From: a virus
IMG/VR virus record: IMGVR_UViG_3300017783_000218
Coordinates: 1-23,471 of that record
Length of the DNA: 23,471 bases
Direction: 5' to 3' (one strand)
Shown here: piece by piece, positions 10,901 through 16,600 of the stretch
How positions within the stretch are numbered: the first letter of the stretch is position 1
Layout of the letters: each line of letters begins with the position of its first letter
Position numbers and translations under genes: made by a program
The notes under the pieces: generated by a model
What the model was told of the DNA's origin: nothing
What the model saw: only the letters and a program-made list of their open reading frames with translations
Databases searched by the model: none

Positions 10901-12746
10901 CTGAAGCCGTTGATTGTACTCTAAAGAAACCATCAGTTGAAACCGATGCGGTTACTGAACCAGTAGATATTAAGTTCGAAATAAGTGCATCATCCGTTAA
11001 TGCAGTTCTTGGTATATTGAATAATTGTTCACCACTACCACTAAAGAATGAACCACTACTTAAAAATACAGAACCTGTAAAAGTAGAACCACTTAATTCT
11101 GATTCTACAACTAATCCAAAGTTTGGAGAAACTGATGCGGTTACTGAACCACTTCTAATATTATTTGTAATAAGTGCATCTTCAGTAAGTGCTGATTTTG
11201 GTATATCAAATAACTCTGCACCACTACCACTAAATATACTACCACTACTTAATCTTAAACTACCACTAAATGTTGAACCACTAGCTTCGGATTTTACAAC
11301 AAATCCATCAGCATCAGAAACCGATGCAGTTACACTACCAGTTGCTAATAAACCAGCTTCAAAAGCAAGAACTGCTTCAACAGCGTCTTGAGCATCATCT
11401 GAAAGTGCTGCTAATGGTACATTAAATAATTTTTCACCACTACCAGAAATAAATGAACCACTACTTAAAAATATTGAACCTGTAAATGTAGAACCACTAT
11501 CTAATGAGTTTACTACAAAACCAGTATCAGGTGATACGGAAGCAGTTACTGAACCACTAATAATTAAATTCGTTTCTAATGCATCTTCGGTAAGTGCTGA
11601 ACGAGGAATATCGAAAAGATTAGCACCACTACCACTAAATATACTACCACTATTAAGTTGAACTGCTCCACTTACAAATATTGAACCACTAAATTCAGAT
11701 TTTACTGAACCAGTTGATTCTACCTTAAAAACTCCAGATGGGTCTAAAGATGCGGTTACTGAACCTGTTACGATTCTTGATGAATCAAATGCATCATCGG
11801 TAAGTGCAGTTCTTGGAATGTTAAAAAGATTTTCACCACTACCACTAAATGAAGAACCACTATTTAATTCTATATTTCCACTAACTAAAAGTGAACCACT
11901 TAATTCAGTTGTTACTGAACTACTACCAAATACTCTAAAGAATCCAGAATCATCAACAGATGCACTTACTGAACCAGTTGCTATGATTGGAGTAACTAAT
12001 GCATCAGGTGCTAGTGCTGATTTTGGAATGTTAAATAATCCCTCACCACTACCACTAAAGAATGAACCACTATTTAATTCAATAGTTCCACTTGCGAATG
12101 TAGAACCACTTAATTCAGTTATTCCTACTATTATAGTATCTGATAAAGATGATGTTCCTTCTACACTAAATCCTCCAGTAACATTTGTATCACCATTTAT
12201 TTCTAATGAACCAGTAATTCCAACTGAACCTGTAAATTCTTGCTTATCAGTAAGTTCATCACCAAAGATATTTGAACCAGATGAAAAAATAACTGAAGAG
12301 GAAATAATTTCTACAATTAATTCTCTAGCTACAATACGATTATCAACAATTAAATCACCAGTAACTCTTACATCACCATCTACATCTACATCACCATCAA
12401 ATGATGATGATACATTTACTAAGAATCCAGTATTTGGTGAAATTGATGCTGATGCAGAACCTGATAATAATCTTACTGCTTCTGGAAGGTTATTTAATTC
12501 AGAACCATCTCCACTAAATGAACCACTAAATGAACCAGTAACTTGCTCTAATTGAAGTGTTGTAACAAATAAACGATTACCATCAGCATCAGAAGCAACA
12601 AGAGCAATAGAACCAGAAGAAAGTGAACCACTCTCAGGTACACCTAAGTTTGGTTCAGCCTCATTCAGCCTTAGATATTCATATCTATTCTCCGATACAT
12701 CGGAGGGCCTTATTACTTTAACCTTTCCGCTTAATAATTGGCTCAT
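1989..12746 (-). CDS. Giant modular tail-fibre/adhesin with fibre units, cupredoxin domains and collagen-like tracts (3,585 aa)
   Basis: Order of parts: residues 1-65 are an N-terminal domain (MSQLLSGKVKVI..., RYEYLRLNEAEPNLGVP) of the type that attaches marine-myophage fibres to the tail. Residues ~70-1915 hold 21 fibre units (GDGS.L..IP or GSG..LF.IP...AL..DA....SGS.TAS). Cupredoxin-like domains 1 and 2 are embedded in them (~1108-1211, ~1335-1434). Next is a small beta domain (~1994-2057, QHNFAIDYPVVQIYE), then SASYA repeats (~2062-2195). A Gly-X-Y tract (~2260-2421), cupredoxin-like domain 3 (~2433-2533) and a second Gly-X-Y tract (~2534-3427) follow. The last 158 residues are globular and resemble phage-fibre C-termini (FHENYYDIG...ISLSNAP). 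There is no signal peptide or transmembrane helix. The frame is uninterrupted over 10.7 kb. The start is 23 bases after the preceding stop with no clear Shine-Dalgarno. A long host-recognition fibre is the likely role; family parts are recognised, the whole architecture is not. Confidence 0.92.
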   Translation of the reverse strand: MSQLLSGKVKVIRPSDVSENRYEYLRLNEAEPNLGVPESGSLSSGSIALVASDADGNRLFVTTLQLEQVTGSFSGSFSGDGSELNNLPEAVRLLSGSASASISPNTGFLVNVSSSFDGDVDVDGDVRVTGDLIVDNRIVARELIVEIISSSVIFSSGSNIFGDELTDKQEFTGSVGITGSLEINGDTNVTGGFSVEGTSSLSDTIIVGITELSGSTFASGTIELNSGSFFSGSGEGLFNIPKSALAPDALVTPIIATGSVSASVDDSGFFRVFGSSSVTTELSGSLLVSGNIELNSGSSFSGSGENLFNIPRTALTDDAFDSSRIVTGSVTASLDPSGVFKVESTGSVKSEFSGSIFVSGAVQLNSGSIFSGSGANLFDIPRSALTEDALETNLIISGSVTASVSPDTGFVVNSLDSGSTFTGSIFLSSGSFISGSGEKLFNVPLAALSDDAQDAVEAVLAFEAGLLATGSVTASVSDADGFVVKSEASGSTFSGSLRLSSGSIFSGSGAELFDIPKSALTEDALITNNIRSGSVTASVSPNFGLVVESELSGSTFTGSVFLSSGSFFSGSGEQLFNIPRTALTDDALISNLISTGSVTASVSTDGFFRVQSTASVTTELSGSVFVSGAVQLNSGSKYSGSGEDLFDIPFSALSNDAQESIEALVSREAVFIGTGSVTASTDDNVFRVTSIDSGSIFSGSVQLSSGSVFSGSGAELFDIPKSALVEDALISNLITTGSVTASVLPDGTFKVFGTGSVKSEFSGSVSITETLDVPKIIADEITGSFSGSFSGDGSDLNNIPQSALSEDAVRIASGSATASISPNLGFVVNTSASIQGDLTIDNDLTVVGRITANEIFTDFISSSIIYSSGSNIFGDNTGSDKQTLFGDTSIFGNLTSSKFISSSGFVGDGSGLFNIPQSALSEDAPLISSGSVTASVSPNFGFVVKSVESGSIFSGSLFVSGNVQLDVSSSFSGSGANLFDIPQSALSEDSPRISSGSATASISPNLGFVVNTSASFDGDIDVSGTVSASIFSGSGESLFNIPRSAITDEAFRIVSGSVTASVHPTRGFEVNSTGRFEDDVTISGSVFISSSNQIKDNLTKIVTVGSTDDGNKYFIDGQIHPDLYLVSGSTYTFDQSDTSNETHPLKFSTTLNGIHSSGTEYTSSVTTGSIDAGSAGSQVSILITSETPTQLYYYCLNHGGMAGSAVINVVNEFPYLDSRIEDNLRIDGTLNVTESITTPKIIADEFSGSFSGSGRDLFDIPLSALSEDVIQRSFIASGSFTASIAPDEGFVVNTSSSLQGDVDILGDTTITGSLVVSSSILLENIPTSRSVIISESRYFIDGVGKATFKTIKDNPYYFDLSDSSNAGFDFKISENLDGTNSDSGSQYFINVVSSSVNPGANGAFLTITPSASAPSQLYYYAAQSESYGNVFNLLDTTPEVTTNILKGDVDVTGSFDVSEKITANKIEADEISGSFSGSFVGDGSQLTNVQADLSPVIASGSATASVESGESFVVTAISGSEFKSSLDVSGSVSIGFLTGSKNLSVTGSVDIAESVSASFFVGDGSQLTNVQAAAAPLISSGSATASVASGDTFVVTAPTGGAVFTGSIVTSGSITVGGGGVFTGDGSGLTNIDIANLSLNVTQLSSGSATASLSETEFKVFNETSSIAVDSSFSGSVIISESLDVGGIITGDGSGITNIDIANLAIDSSKIFTGSVTASVDPLGFFRVENLDSNINSGSVKVEISGSLHVSQSITASLYKGDGGGLFNIPLDALEDLELDRIVSGAAEARVDPTAGLIVNKPISGTLFTGDGGGLFNIPAEALEDLELNLIISGGISASVDNIEGFRVFSPTSGSTFIGNIEIPSGSGFFSGSGEGLFNIPADAIEGLDQSRILSGSVTASVTPDDGFVVRSIDSGSTFFGDVTFQNDVSASKITVTDEIFSPRITSSFVGSYQGENVGIDVPDDLDILVFDADANKFRPVTQFGDTAVFPFSDVTQVTFQHNFAIDYPVVQIYETGSNGQIIPQAIESIDSSSVRVTFSGLTSGQAVIGTGGRLAGFVQGSDVVGSVLSASYARNADLAQTASNLFGFDSASLAEIANLDNYIQNDQTASMTVLSASYAETASFAVNAGDFNTDNFVRTDQTASMTVLSASYALSASYAINAVSAEDYVRNDQTASMTVLSASYAATASFALNAGDFLGENFLPNTGTGSFVGRFEVSGSLVSSGSTQFVGLQTGSSDTVLVIDESTGKVFKRDVTAVSGTSGTGGTSGSSGSSGTTGTAGSSGSSGTSGTAGTSGSSGTAGTSGTAGTSGSSGTGGSSGTSGSSGTAGTSGSSGTSGSSGTSGSSGSSGTSGSSGTSGTSGTSGSSGTSGTSGTSGSSGSSGSSGSSGTSGTAGTSGSTGTSGTSGSSGTSGTSGTAGREGGALFIVRTPGGNNYTIDGYSGNQPSLTLVRGELYYFDVSNVSSSHPFALRLESGDNTTVPGTTNNDAGAGVHSTSTLIEYRVPENAPNNIYYQCSVHGSMLGTINIVDKYGTSGTSGSSGTSGSSGTGGSSGTSGSSGSSGISGSSGTSGTSGSSGSSGSGGTSGSSGSSGSSGSSGTSGTSGSSGTSGTSGSSGSSGSSGSSGTSGSSGSSGTSGQEGSSGSAGTSGSSGTSGSSGSTGTNGTSGTSGTSGTSGAEGSSGSAGTSGTSGTNGTSGSSGTSGSSGTSGTSGTSGTTGTSGTSGTSGSGGSAGTSGTSGTSGTTGSEGTSGTSGTSGSSGTSGSDGTSGSSGTSGTSGTSGSSGTSGSAGTSGTSGSNGTSGSAGTSGTTGTSGTSAEGSSGTAGTSGTSGTTGTSGSAGTSGTSAEGSSGTSGTSGTSGSSGTSGTSGTSGSSGTSAEGSSGTSGTSGTTGTSGTTGTSGSSGTSAEGSSGTSGTSGTNGTSGSSGTSGSAGSSGTSGTSGSSGVDGTFFGSSGSSGTAGSSGTSGLGSDGTSGTTGLDGTFFGSSGTSGTSGTSGSSGSSGTAGSSGTTGTSGIDGENGANGTNGTSGSSGQDGTNFGTAGTSGTSGTTGTSGSSGTTGTSGSSGLDGTNFGTAGTSGTSGAGTSGTSGESGSSGTSGTTGTSGVDGTFFGSSGTAGTSGTSGAGTSGSSGVSGTSGTSGQDGTFFGSAGSSGTTGTGGSSGSSGTSSTAGTSGTTGTSGSSGQDGTFFGSSGTHGTSGTSGSTGTAGTAGTGGSSGTSGTTGTSGIDGTFFGSSGSSGTRGTSGESGTSGVSGTAGSSGTSGQDGTLFGSSGSSGTSGISGSSGTSGESGSAGTSGTSGQDGTLFGSSGSSGTRGTAGSSGSSGTASTAGSSGTAGTSGTSGLDGTLFGSSGSSGTGGTSGSSGTSGITGEGGSSGSSGTAGTSGLDGTLFGSSGTSGTSGTSGSSGETGSSGSSGTSGSSGLLNVDNDAEDRVVTMEGDGTANAEANLTFNGNLLDVTGDLDVSDATFSTRFHENYYDIGNSSGTTNIDLTEGNNFRINRTGSITISLSNAPTGPRAIGFTLVLEDGSGGTATVSWPGIIQWANGAAPTLTANGKDILVFYTYDGGSTYYGFLSANNVS
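2466..5146 (-). repeat. Long proline-free Gly-X-Y (GTS/GSS/GTA) tract, ~894 codons
   Basis: The encoded peptide is an almost unbroken series of G-[T/S]-[S/A/T/G/N] triplets (GTSGTSGSSGTSG...), lacking proline. N- to C-terminal, there is first an irregular part with occasional QEG, AEG, NGT and SDG triplets. Then come four GTS-AE-GSS interruptions (+ strand near 4285, 4197, 4104 and 4014, ~90-base spacing). Last are twelve [L/Q/V/I]DGT[F/L/N]FG units between ~3900 and ~2567, spaced 95-158 bases. Codons vary synonymously (GGT and GGA; ACA and ACT; AGT, TCA and TCT), so the repeat is kept at protein level rather than as a simple DNA satellite. It probably forms a rod or extended spacer. Confidence 0.9.
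4378..4499 (-). repeat. Near-identical 50-bp tandem duplication inside the Gly-X-Y tract
   Basis: Bases 4378-4427 and 4450-4499 are identical at 49 of 50 positions, offset by exactly 72 bases (24 codons, eight Gly-X-Y triplets). The single difference is C versus T at the twelfth base. This is a plausible trace of recent in-frame expansion of the tract. Confidence 0.85.
5147..5449 (-). other. Cupredoxin-like domain 3, complete potential Cu ligands
   Basis: This covers residues ~2433-2533 of the giant fibre, from YTIDGYSG to NIVDKYG, placed between the two Gly-X-Y tracts. Candidate ligands are His2468 in SSHPFAL and the C-x2-H-x2-M motif YYQCSVHGSM (Cys2517, His2520, Met2523). The order His ... 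Cys-His-Met is that of a type 1 copper site; plastocyanins space His and Met further apart (x4). Copper binding is inferred. Confidence 0.75.
5482..5968 (-). repeat. Short proline-free Gly-X-Y tract, ~162 codons
   Basis: Residues ~2260-2421 of the giant fibre consist of GTS/GSS/GTA triplets. The tract starts directly after FKRDVTAVS and ends at GTAGREGGALF, where cupredoxin-like domain 3 begins. It shows none of the DGTFFG interruptions seen in the longer tract. Confidence 0.88.
6196..6429 (-). repeat. SASYA repeats with 36-bp direct DNA repeats
   Basis: Three copies of a 36-base sequence lie at 6196-6231, 6292-6327 and 6394-6429. The first two are identical; the third differs at two positions visible by eye. 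They encode the phrase DQTASMTVLSASYA, and further SASYA/TASFA variants lie between them. Offsets of 96 and 102 bases keep the frame. The phrase is common in phage fibre shafts. Confidence 0.85.
8445..8743 (-). other. Degenerate cupredoxin-like domain 2, ligands lost
   Basis: Residues ~1335-1434 of the giant fibre align with domain 1 from YFIDG through YFDLSDSSN to QLYYY. At the ligand positions, however, it has YYYAAQSESYG: Ala1421, Ser1424 and Tyr1427 replace Cys, His and Met. The HPLKF histidine is replaced within SNAGFDFKIS. The fold is probably kept as a structural module without metal. Confidence 0.7.
9113..9423 (-). other. Cupredoxin-like domain 1, complete potential Cu ligands
   Basis: Residues ~1108-1211 of the giant fibre run from KYFIDGQ to VINVVN. 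Candidate ligands are His1143 (NETHPLKF) and YYYCLNHGGM (Cys1195, His1198, Met1201). The pattern is that of the plastocyanin-like domains found in marine myophage structural proteins, recognised from memory. The domain sits between fibre units rather than at a terminus. Confidence 0.78.
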
Positions 12747-12769
12747 TTATTTGTGTTCTTAATATATAA

Positions 12770-13630
12770 TTATTCGTTTGCACTTTCAAGTATCGATAGA
12801 ATTACCGTTAAATCGGTAGAACCTGATACAATTAGTGAAAATTGTTGTTCTAATACTAATTTACCCGCCACAATCGGTGATAATGAATCTCCAGCAGGTA
12901 TCGTTACATTTGTAATTAAATCAACGGGTTCTTGTTCAACTCTCGTTGGATTTGATATGGTATCAGATATTGCATCAAACAAATTAACTGAAGCACTGAT
13001 TGAACCTGATTCTGCTATTAATGTATTATCAAAAGATTGTGTAACACTATCTTGATATAATCTAGGTATATCAATTGAACCCGTTACAGATTCATTAATA
13101 AGTATTTGTTGTACTAATAAATTAGCGTAATCTATCGATTGATAAGATGCTGTATAATAATCATTAGGTATTAAGATTTCTCCGTTCTTATTATAATAAG
13201 AAAGAGCTGCTTTTTTACTCTGAAGTGTTCCTCCTTCGATTAAATCCGCCTCAACACCATCCACAGCAGTTCTAACATATCCTTCAAAGAAAGAAGATGT
13301 AAAACTAAATGGAATTTGTGTTAAATTGTTTTGAAAATTTGTGTATGCCGCTGATTCTTTTTCTAAAAATGTTTGATTTTTAGCTATAAGTGCGGATGCG
13401 CTTAAAAAACTACCCGAATTACTTATTGAATCTACTTGTGGAACTGGCAAATCCCTATTACTTGTTATACTAATAGTAACGGGTTCATCTGTAGTTCCAG
13501 TATTCGTTATTTGAGCAGATAATAAAATAGTAGAAACTCCTTTTGGAGCTGAATATACTACATCATCATCACCTGTCAAAGTGGTAAGTACGGATTTAAA
13601 TGCGTTTAGTGGTATTAATTCTTCTGCCAT
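12770..13630 (-). CDS. Virion structural protein: beta domain split by a KCxRD-type module (286 aa)
   Basis: Residues 1-62 (MAEELIPLNAFKSV..., VVYSAPKGVSTILLSAQITN) and 236-286 (VDLITNVTIPAGDSL..., GKLVLEQQFSLIV, LTVILSILESANE) look like the two halves of a small beta domain seen in marine-phage structural proteins; the first half resembles the MANVFKN-type gene at 1-198. Between them, residues ~79-183 (KNQTFLEKESAAY, VRTAVDGVEADL, SKKAALSYYN, SIDYANLLVQQIL) align by eye with the repeated module of the giant at 13674-23471. Residues ~195-228 resemble the short linker that follows that module there. The module's invariant Cys is absent. The start ATG is 43 bases after the giant's stop. AGGA lies only one base from the ATG, a poor spacing. 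The role is probably a fibre or tail-tip accessory protein. Confidence 0.8.
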   Translation of the reverse strand: MAEELIPLNAFKSVLTTLTGDDDVVYSAPKGVSTILLSAQITNTGTTDEPVTISITSNRDLPVPQVDSISNSGSFLSASALIAKNQTFLEKESAAYTNFQNNLTQIPFSFTSSFFEGYVRTAVDGVEADLIEGGTLQSKKAALSYYNKNGEILIPNDYYTASYQSIDYANLLVQQILINESVTGSIDIPRLYQDSVTQSFDNTLIAESGSISASVNLFDAISDTISNPTRVEQEPVDLITNVTIPAGDSLSPIVAGKLVLEQQFSLIVSGSTDLTVILSILESANE

Positions 13631-13673
13631 ATCCTATATAAATATTTCTTTTATTTTTATTCACTTTTTTTTA

Positions 13674-16600
13674 TTAATCCTGCAGTGCTAATGAGAATGG
13701 TGTTACAAGTGAGAATAACGATTTAGAGAATGTTCTACCCTCTAATGTACCAGAAGCTTGTTTAATAACAAGACCTCCACCAATTCTAAAGTCACCAAGT
13801 TCGTTACCAGAAGTAAAGAATACTCTACCTCCACCAATTTCAGTAATTTCCTTATCAGGATCAGGTACACCATCACCACCTTGGTTAGGAGGTAATGCTT
13901 TATAAGTTACACCAGCACCAGCGTAAGAGAAATCATGTCCAGTTGTAATAATTAAAGAACCAAACTCTTCAACAGGCGCTTGTCTAGCAGCGAATTGGAA
14001 TTGAGTTCTTAAATATCTATTAGTTTCTGCAGTTTCTTTCTTTTGTTCGTTAATAACAACAGCTGCACTTCCATACACTCCATTGTAATACGATTCAGCC
14101 GCTCTGATACTTCTCTCATTACCACCATAGATGATATCAGTTGCGATAGCATCTAAAATAAATCCAGTATCTCTATAACATTTTTCTTCATTGTAATCAA
14201 AAGTAGGGAATGCCGCATTTGTGTACGATATTGCCTTACCTTGTAATACTTTTTTCTCCGCTCTAAGTGCATTAGCTCCATTTTTATTTAATAAGAATGG
14301 GAATACTAATTGTTGTTGTTTGATTATCTTTTCAGCCAACCCTTTTGAGAAATCAATACCATCAGTTGTTTGTGGTTTTTGTTCCGTAGTTGCGATTGAA
14401 GGAATATAGTAGTAGAATGTACCTGCTTGTACTGCTCTAGCATTACCACCATATGTTAAATCAGTTGCTACTGCATCTATGATGTATCCTAAATCTCTAC
14501 TACAACTAACTTCGTTGTATTCAAACTCACTCCAAGACGAACTTAGATAAGCGATTGTTTCTTTTTGTATAAATGTTGTGTTATCTCTTAATAACTGAAC
14601 ACCATTTTTAATTTCAGCTGATGGATTTATGTATTCTAAGTTTTGAACTACATTTTGTGAAGTTCCATTAGCAAATCTAATTCCATCAATTGTTGGGTCT
14701 AACTGATTAGCTTCTGATGGAGTACCACCCTTAGTTGCTCTTGATGGGTATCTCCAATAGTATAATCCAGCTACTCTACTTCTTTCATTTCCACCGTAAA
14801 CTAAATCAGTTACAGCTGCATCAATTATATATCCAGTATCTCTTCTACATTTATCTTCGTTGTAAGTTACATTACTCCAAGAAGATGATATAAATTCGAT
14901 AGTTTCATTTTGTACGAAACTTCTATTGTTTCTTAGTAATTCAGCCGATGCAGATACTTCAGATGTTGGTGAAACGAATATTGTATTTTCTAATACTTTT
15001 TCAGCCAATCTAGCAGAGTAGTTAATTCCATCAATTGTTTGATTTAATTGTCCGTTTGGATTAGTTTGGTAATTAACAGTTGCATCTGATGGGTATAAGT
15101 AATAGTACTCACCATTTACTCTACCTCTTTCATTTCCACCATATAAGAAATCCGTTGCTACACCATTTAAGATATATCCAGTATCTCTCTTACATTTATC
15201 TTCATTGTAATCAAATGTACTCCAAGAAGATGAGATGTAAGCGATTACTTCATTCTGAATAAATTCTTTATTATCTAAAAGAACTTTATTTCCAGCTAAT
15301 CTCTCAGCCGATGCCGTTACGAATATTTCGTTTTGTACTAATTTACTTGCCACATCACCCGCGTACTTAATACCCGTTGTAGTTGGTTCTAATTGAGTTG
15401 ATGTTGCTGATGAAGGATATTTGTAGTAGTATTCTCCTGCAATCTTACTTCTTTGGTTACCACCATAAAGTAAATCAGTAGATACTGCATCTAAAATATG
15501 TCCAACATCTCTCATACAAGTTGCTTCTACATAATCAAACCCTTCCCAAGAAGAACTTAGGTAAGAAATTGATTCAGATTGAATAAACTCTCTATTATTT
15601 CTAATTAATTCAACTGATGCTGATATTTGAGCTGATGGGAAATCAAATGTTACACCTTTAACGATTTGTTCAGTTAATTGTGATGCGTAATTGATACCAT
15701 CAATAGTTTGTTGAGCTTGAGAACCAGTTCCATTAGCTTCAGATGGGAATTGATAGTAGAACTTAGCGTTTACTACTGATTGAGATACGATTCCATATCT
15801 TAAATCTTCTGCTACACCATTTACAATAAATCCAACATCTCTTCTACACTTAACATCATCATAATCAAATCCTATCCACGAAGAAGAAATATATTCTACA
15901 ACTTCATTTTGTATAAATGGTACACTTTCAGTAATCAATCCATATGTAGTTAGAATATCAGAACCAGTTAATAATGAACCATATTCAAATGCAGGTTGAA
16001 CAACACTTACTGAATTTTGCTCAGTTCTAACAAATGTGTGAACTGATTGTGGTAAATGTTTAATTGCTCCATTTGATGCTGATACGAATGTGTGAACTGA
16101 TTGAGGTAGATGTTTTACAGCGTTTGTTGATGCAGATACAAATGTGTGTACCGAACCAGAAGCACTTCCACCATCTCCTACATTTATTGTAAATGTACCA
16201 GTTTGTCTTTCTAATCCATCATTTGTAGCCGATACAAATGTATGTGTGTTTGTATATGAGGAAGAACCTATGTTTATATCAAACGTATTTGTAGTTACAT
16301 TAGAAATTTCTAACCATCTTCCATTTGGATAATCTATTCCAGCTCTTGGATATGATTTTTCAACAGTATCACCATCCAATACACAAGTATAAGTTAGAGA
16401 ATTATTATCTAATTTGATATAATCACCATTACTAAAATTATGATTAGCTATTGTTATAGTAACATCACCAGTTGATGCGTTATAAGGAGCATCAGTTACA
16501 GTATGTGATGTAGTTCCAACTGAAGTAATAACTATTGATTGTTCAGCGTATGGGTCAGAACCACTTCTTGGATAAGAATGAACAGATGTATCACCATCTT

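Larger units (their letters stand above)
7000..12540 (-). repeat. Array of 21 fibre units (~70 aa each)
   Basis: Each unit reads roughly SGS..VSG...LNSGS.FSGSG..LF.IP..AL..DA.....SGS.TASV...GF.V. Early units are evenly spaced at about 210 bases (for example + strand anchors near 11607, 11816 and 12027). I count 21 occurrences of the G[D/S]G..L..IP/NV/NI core: nine from the N-terminus on GSG or GDGS cores, then more variable ones, with cupredoxin-like domains inserted after units 13 and 14. Two copies of an SGSNIFGD-type segment lie near 12160-12300 and 10060-10170. Units are diverged, with different loop lengths (two have a ~10-residue insertion after SALS.DAQ). Confidence 0.85.

Noticed and set aside
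11017-12555. Plus-strand open frames rich in EPLPLN-type motifs
   Set aside because: They are antisense shadows of the SGSGxxLFNIP units; their repetition follows the minus-strand units and is explained by them.
1053-12746. Diversity-generating retroelement target in the fibre or LRR genes
   Set aside because: No reverse transcriptase or template repeat is present in this window; the variable repeats are explained by duplication and divergence.
13631-13673. Terminator or regulatory RNA between the giant structural gene and the 286-residue gene
   Set aside because: The 43-base gap is A-rich on the minus strand (AAAAAAAAGTGAATAAAAATA) with no GC stem; I see only tandem stops and a poorly spaced AGGA.
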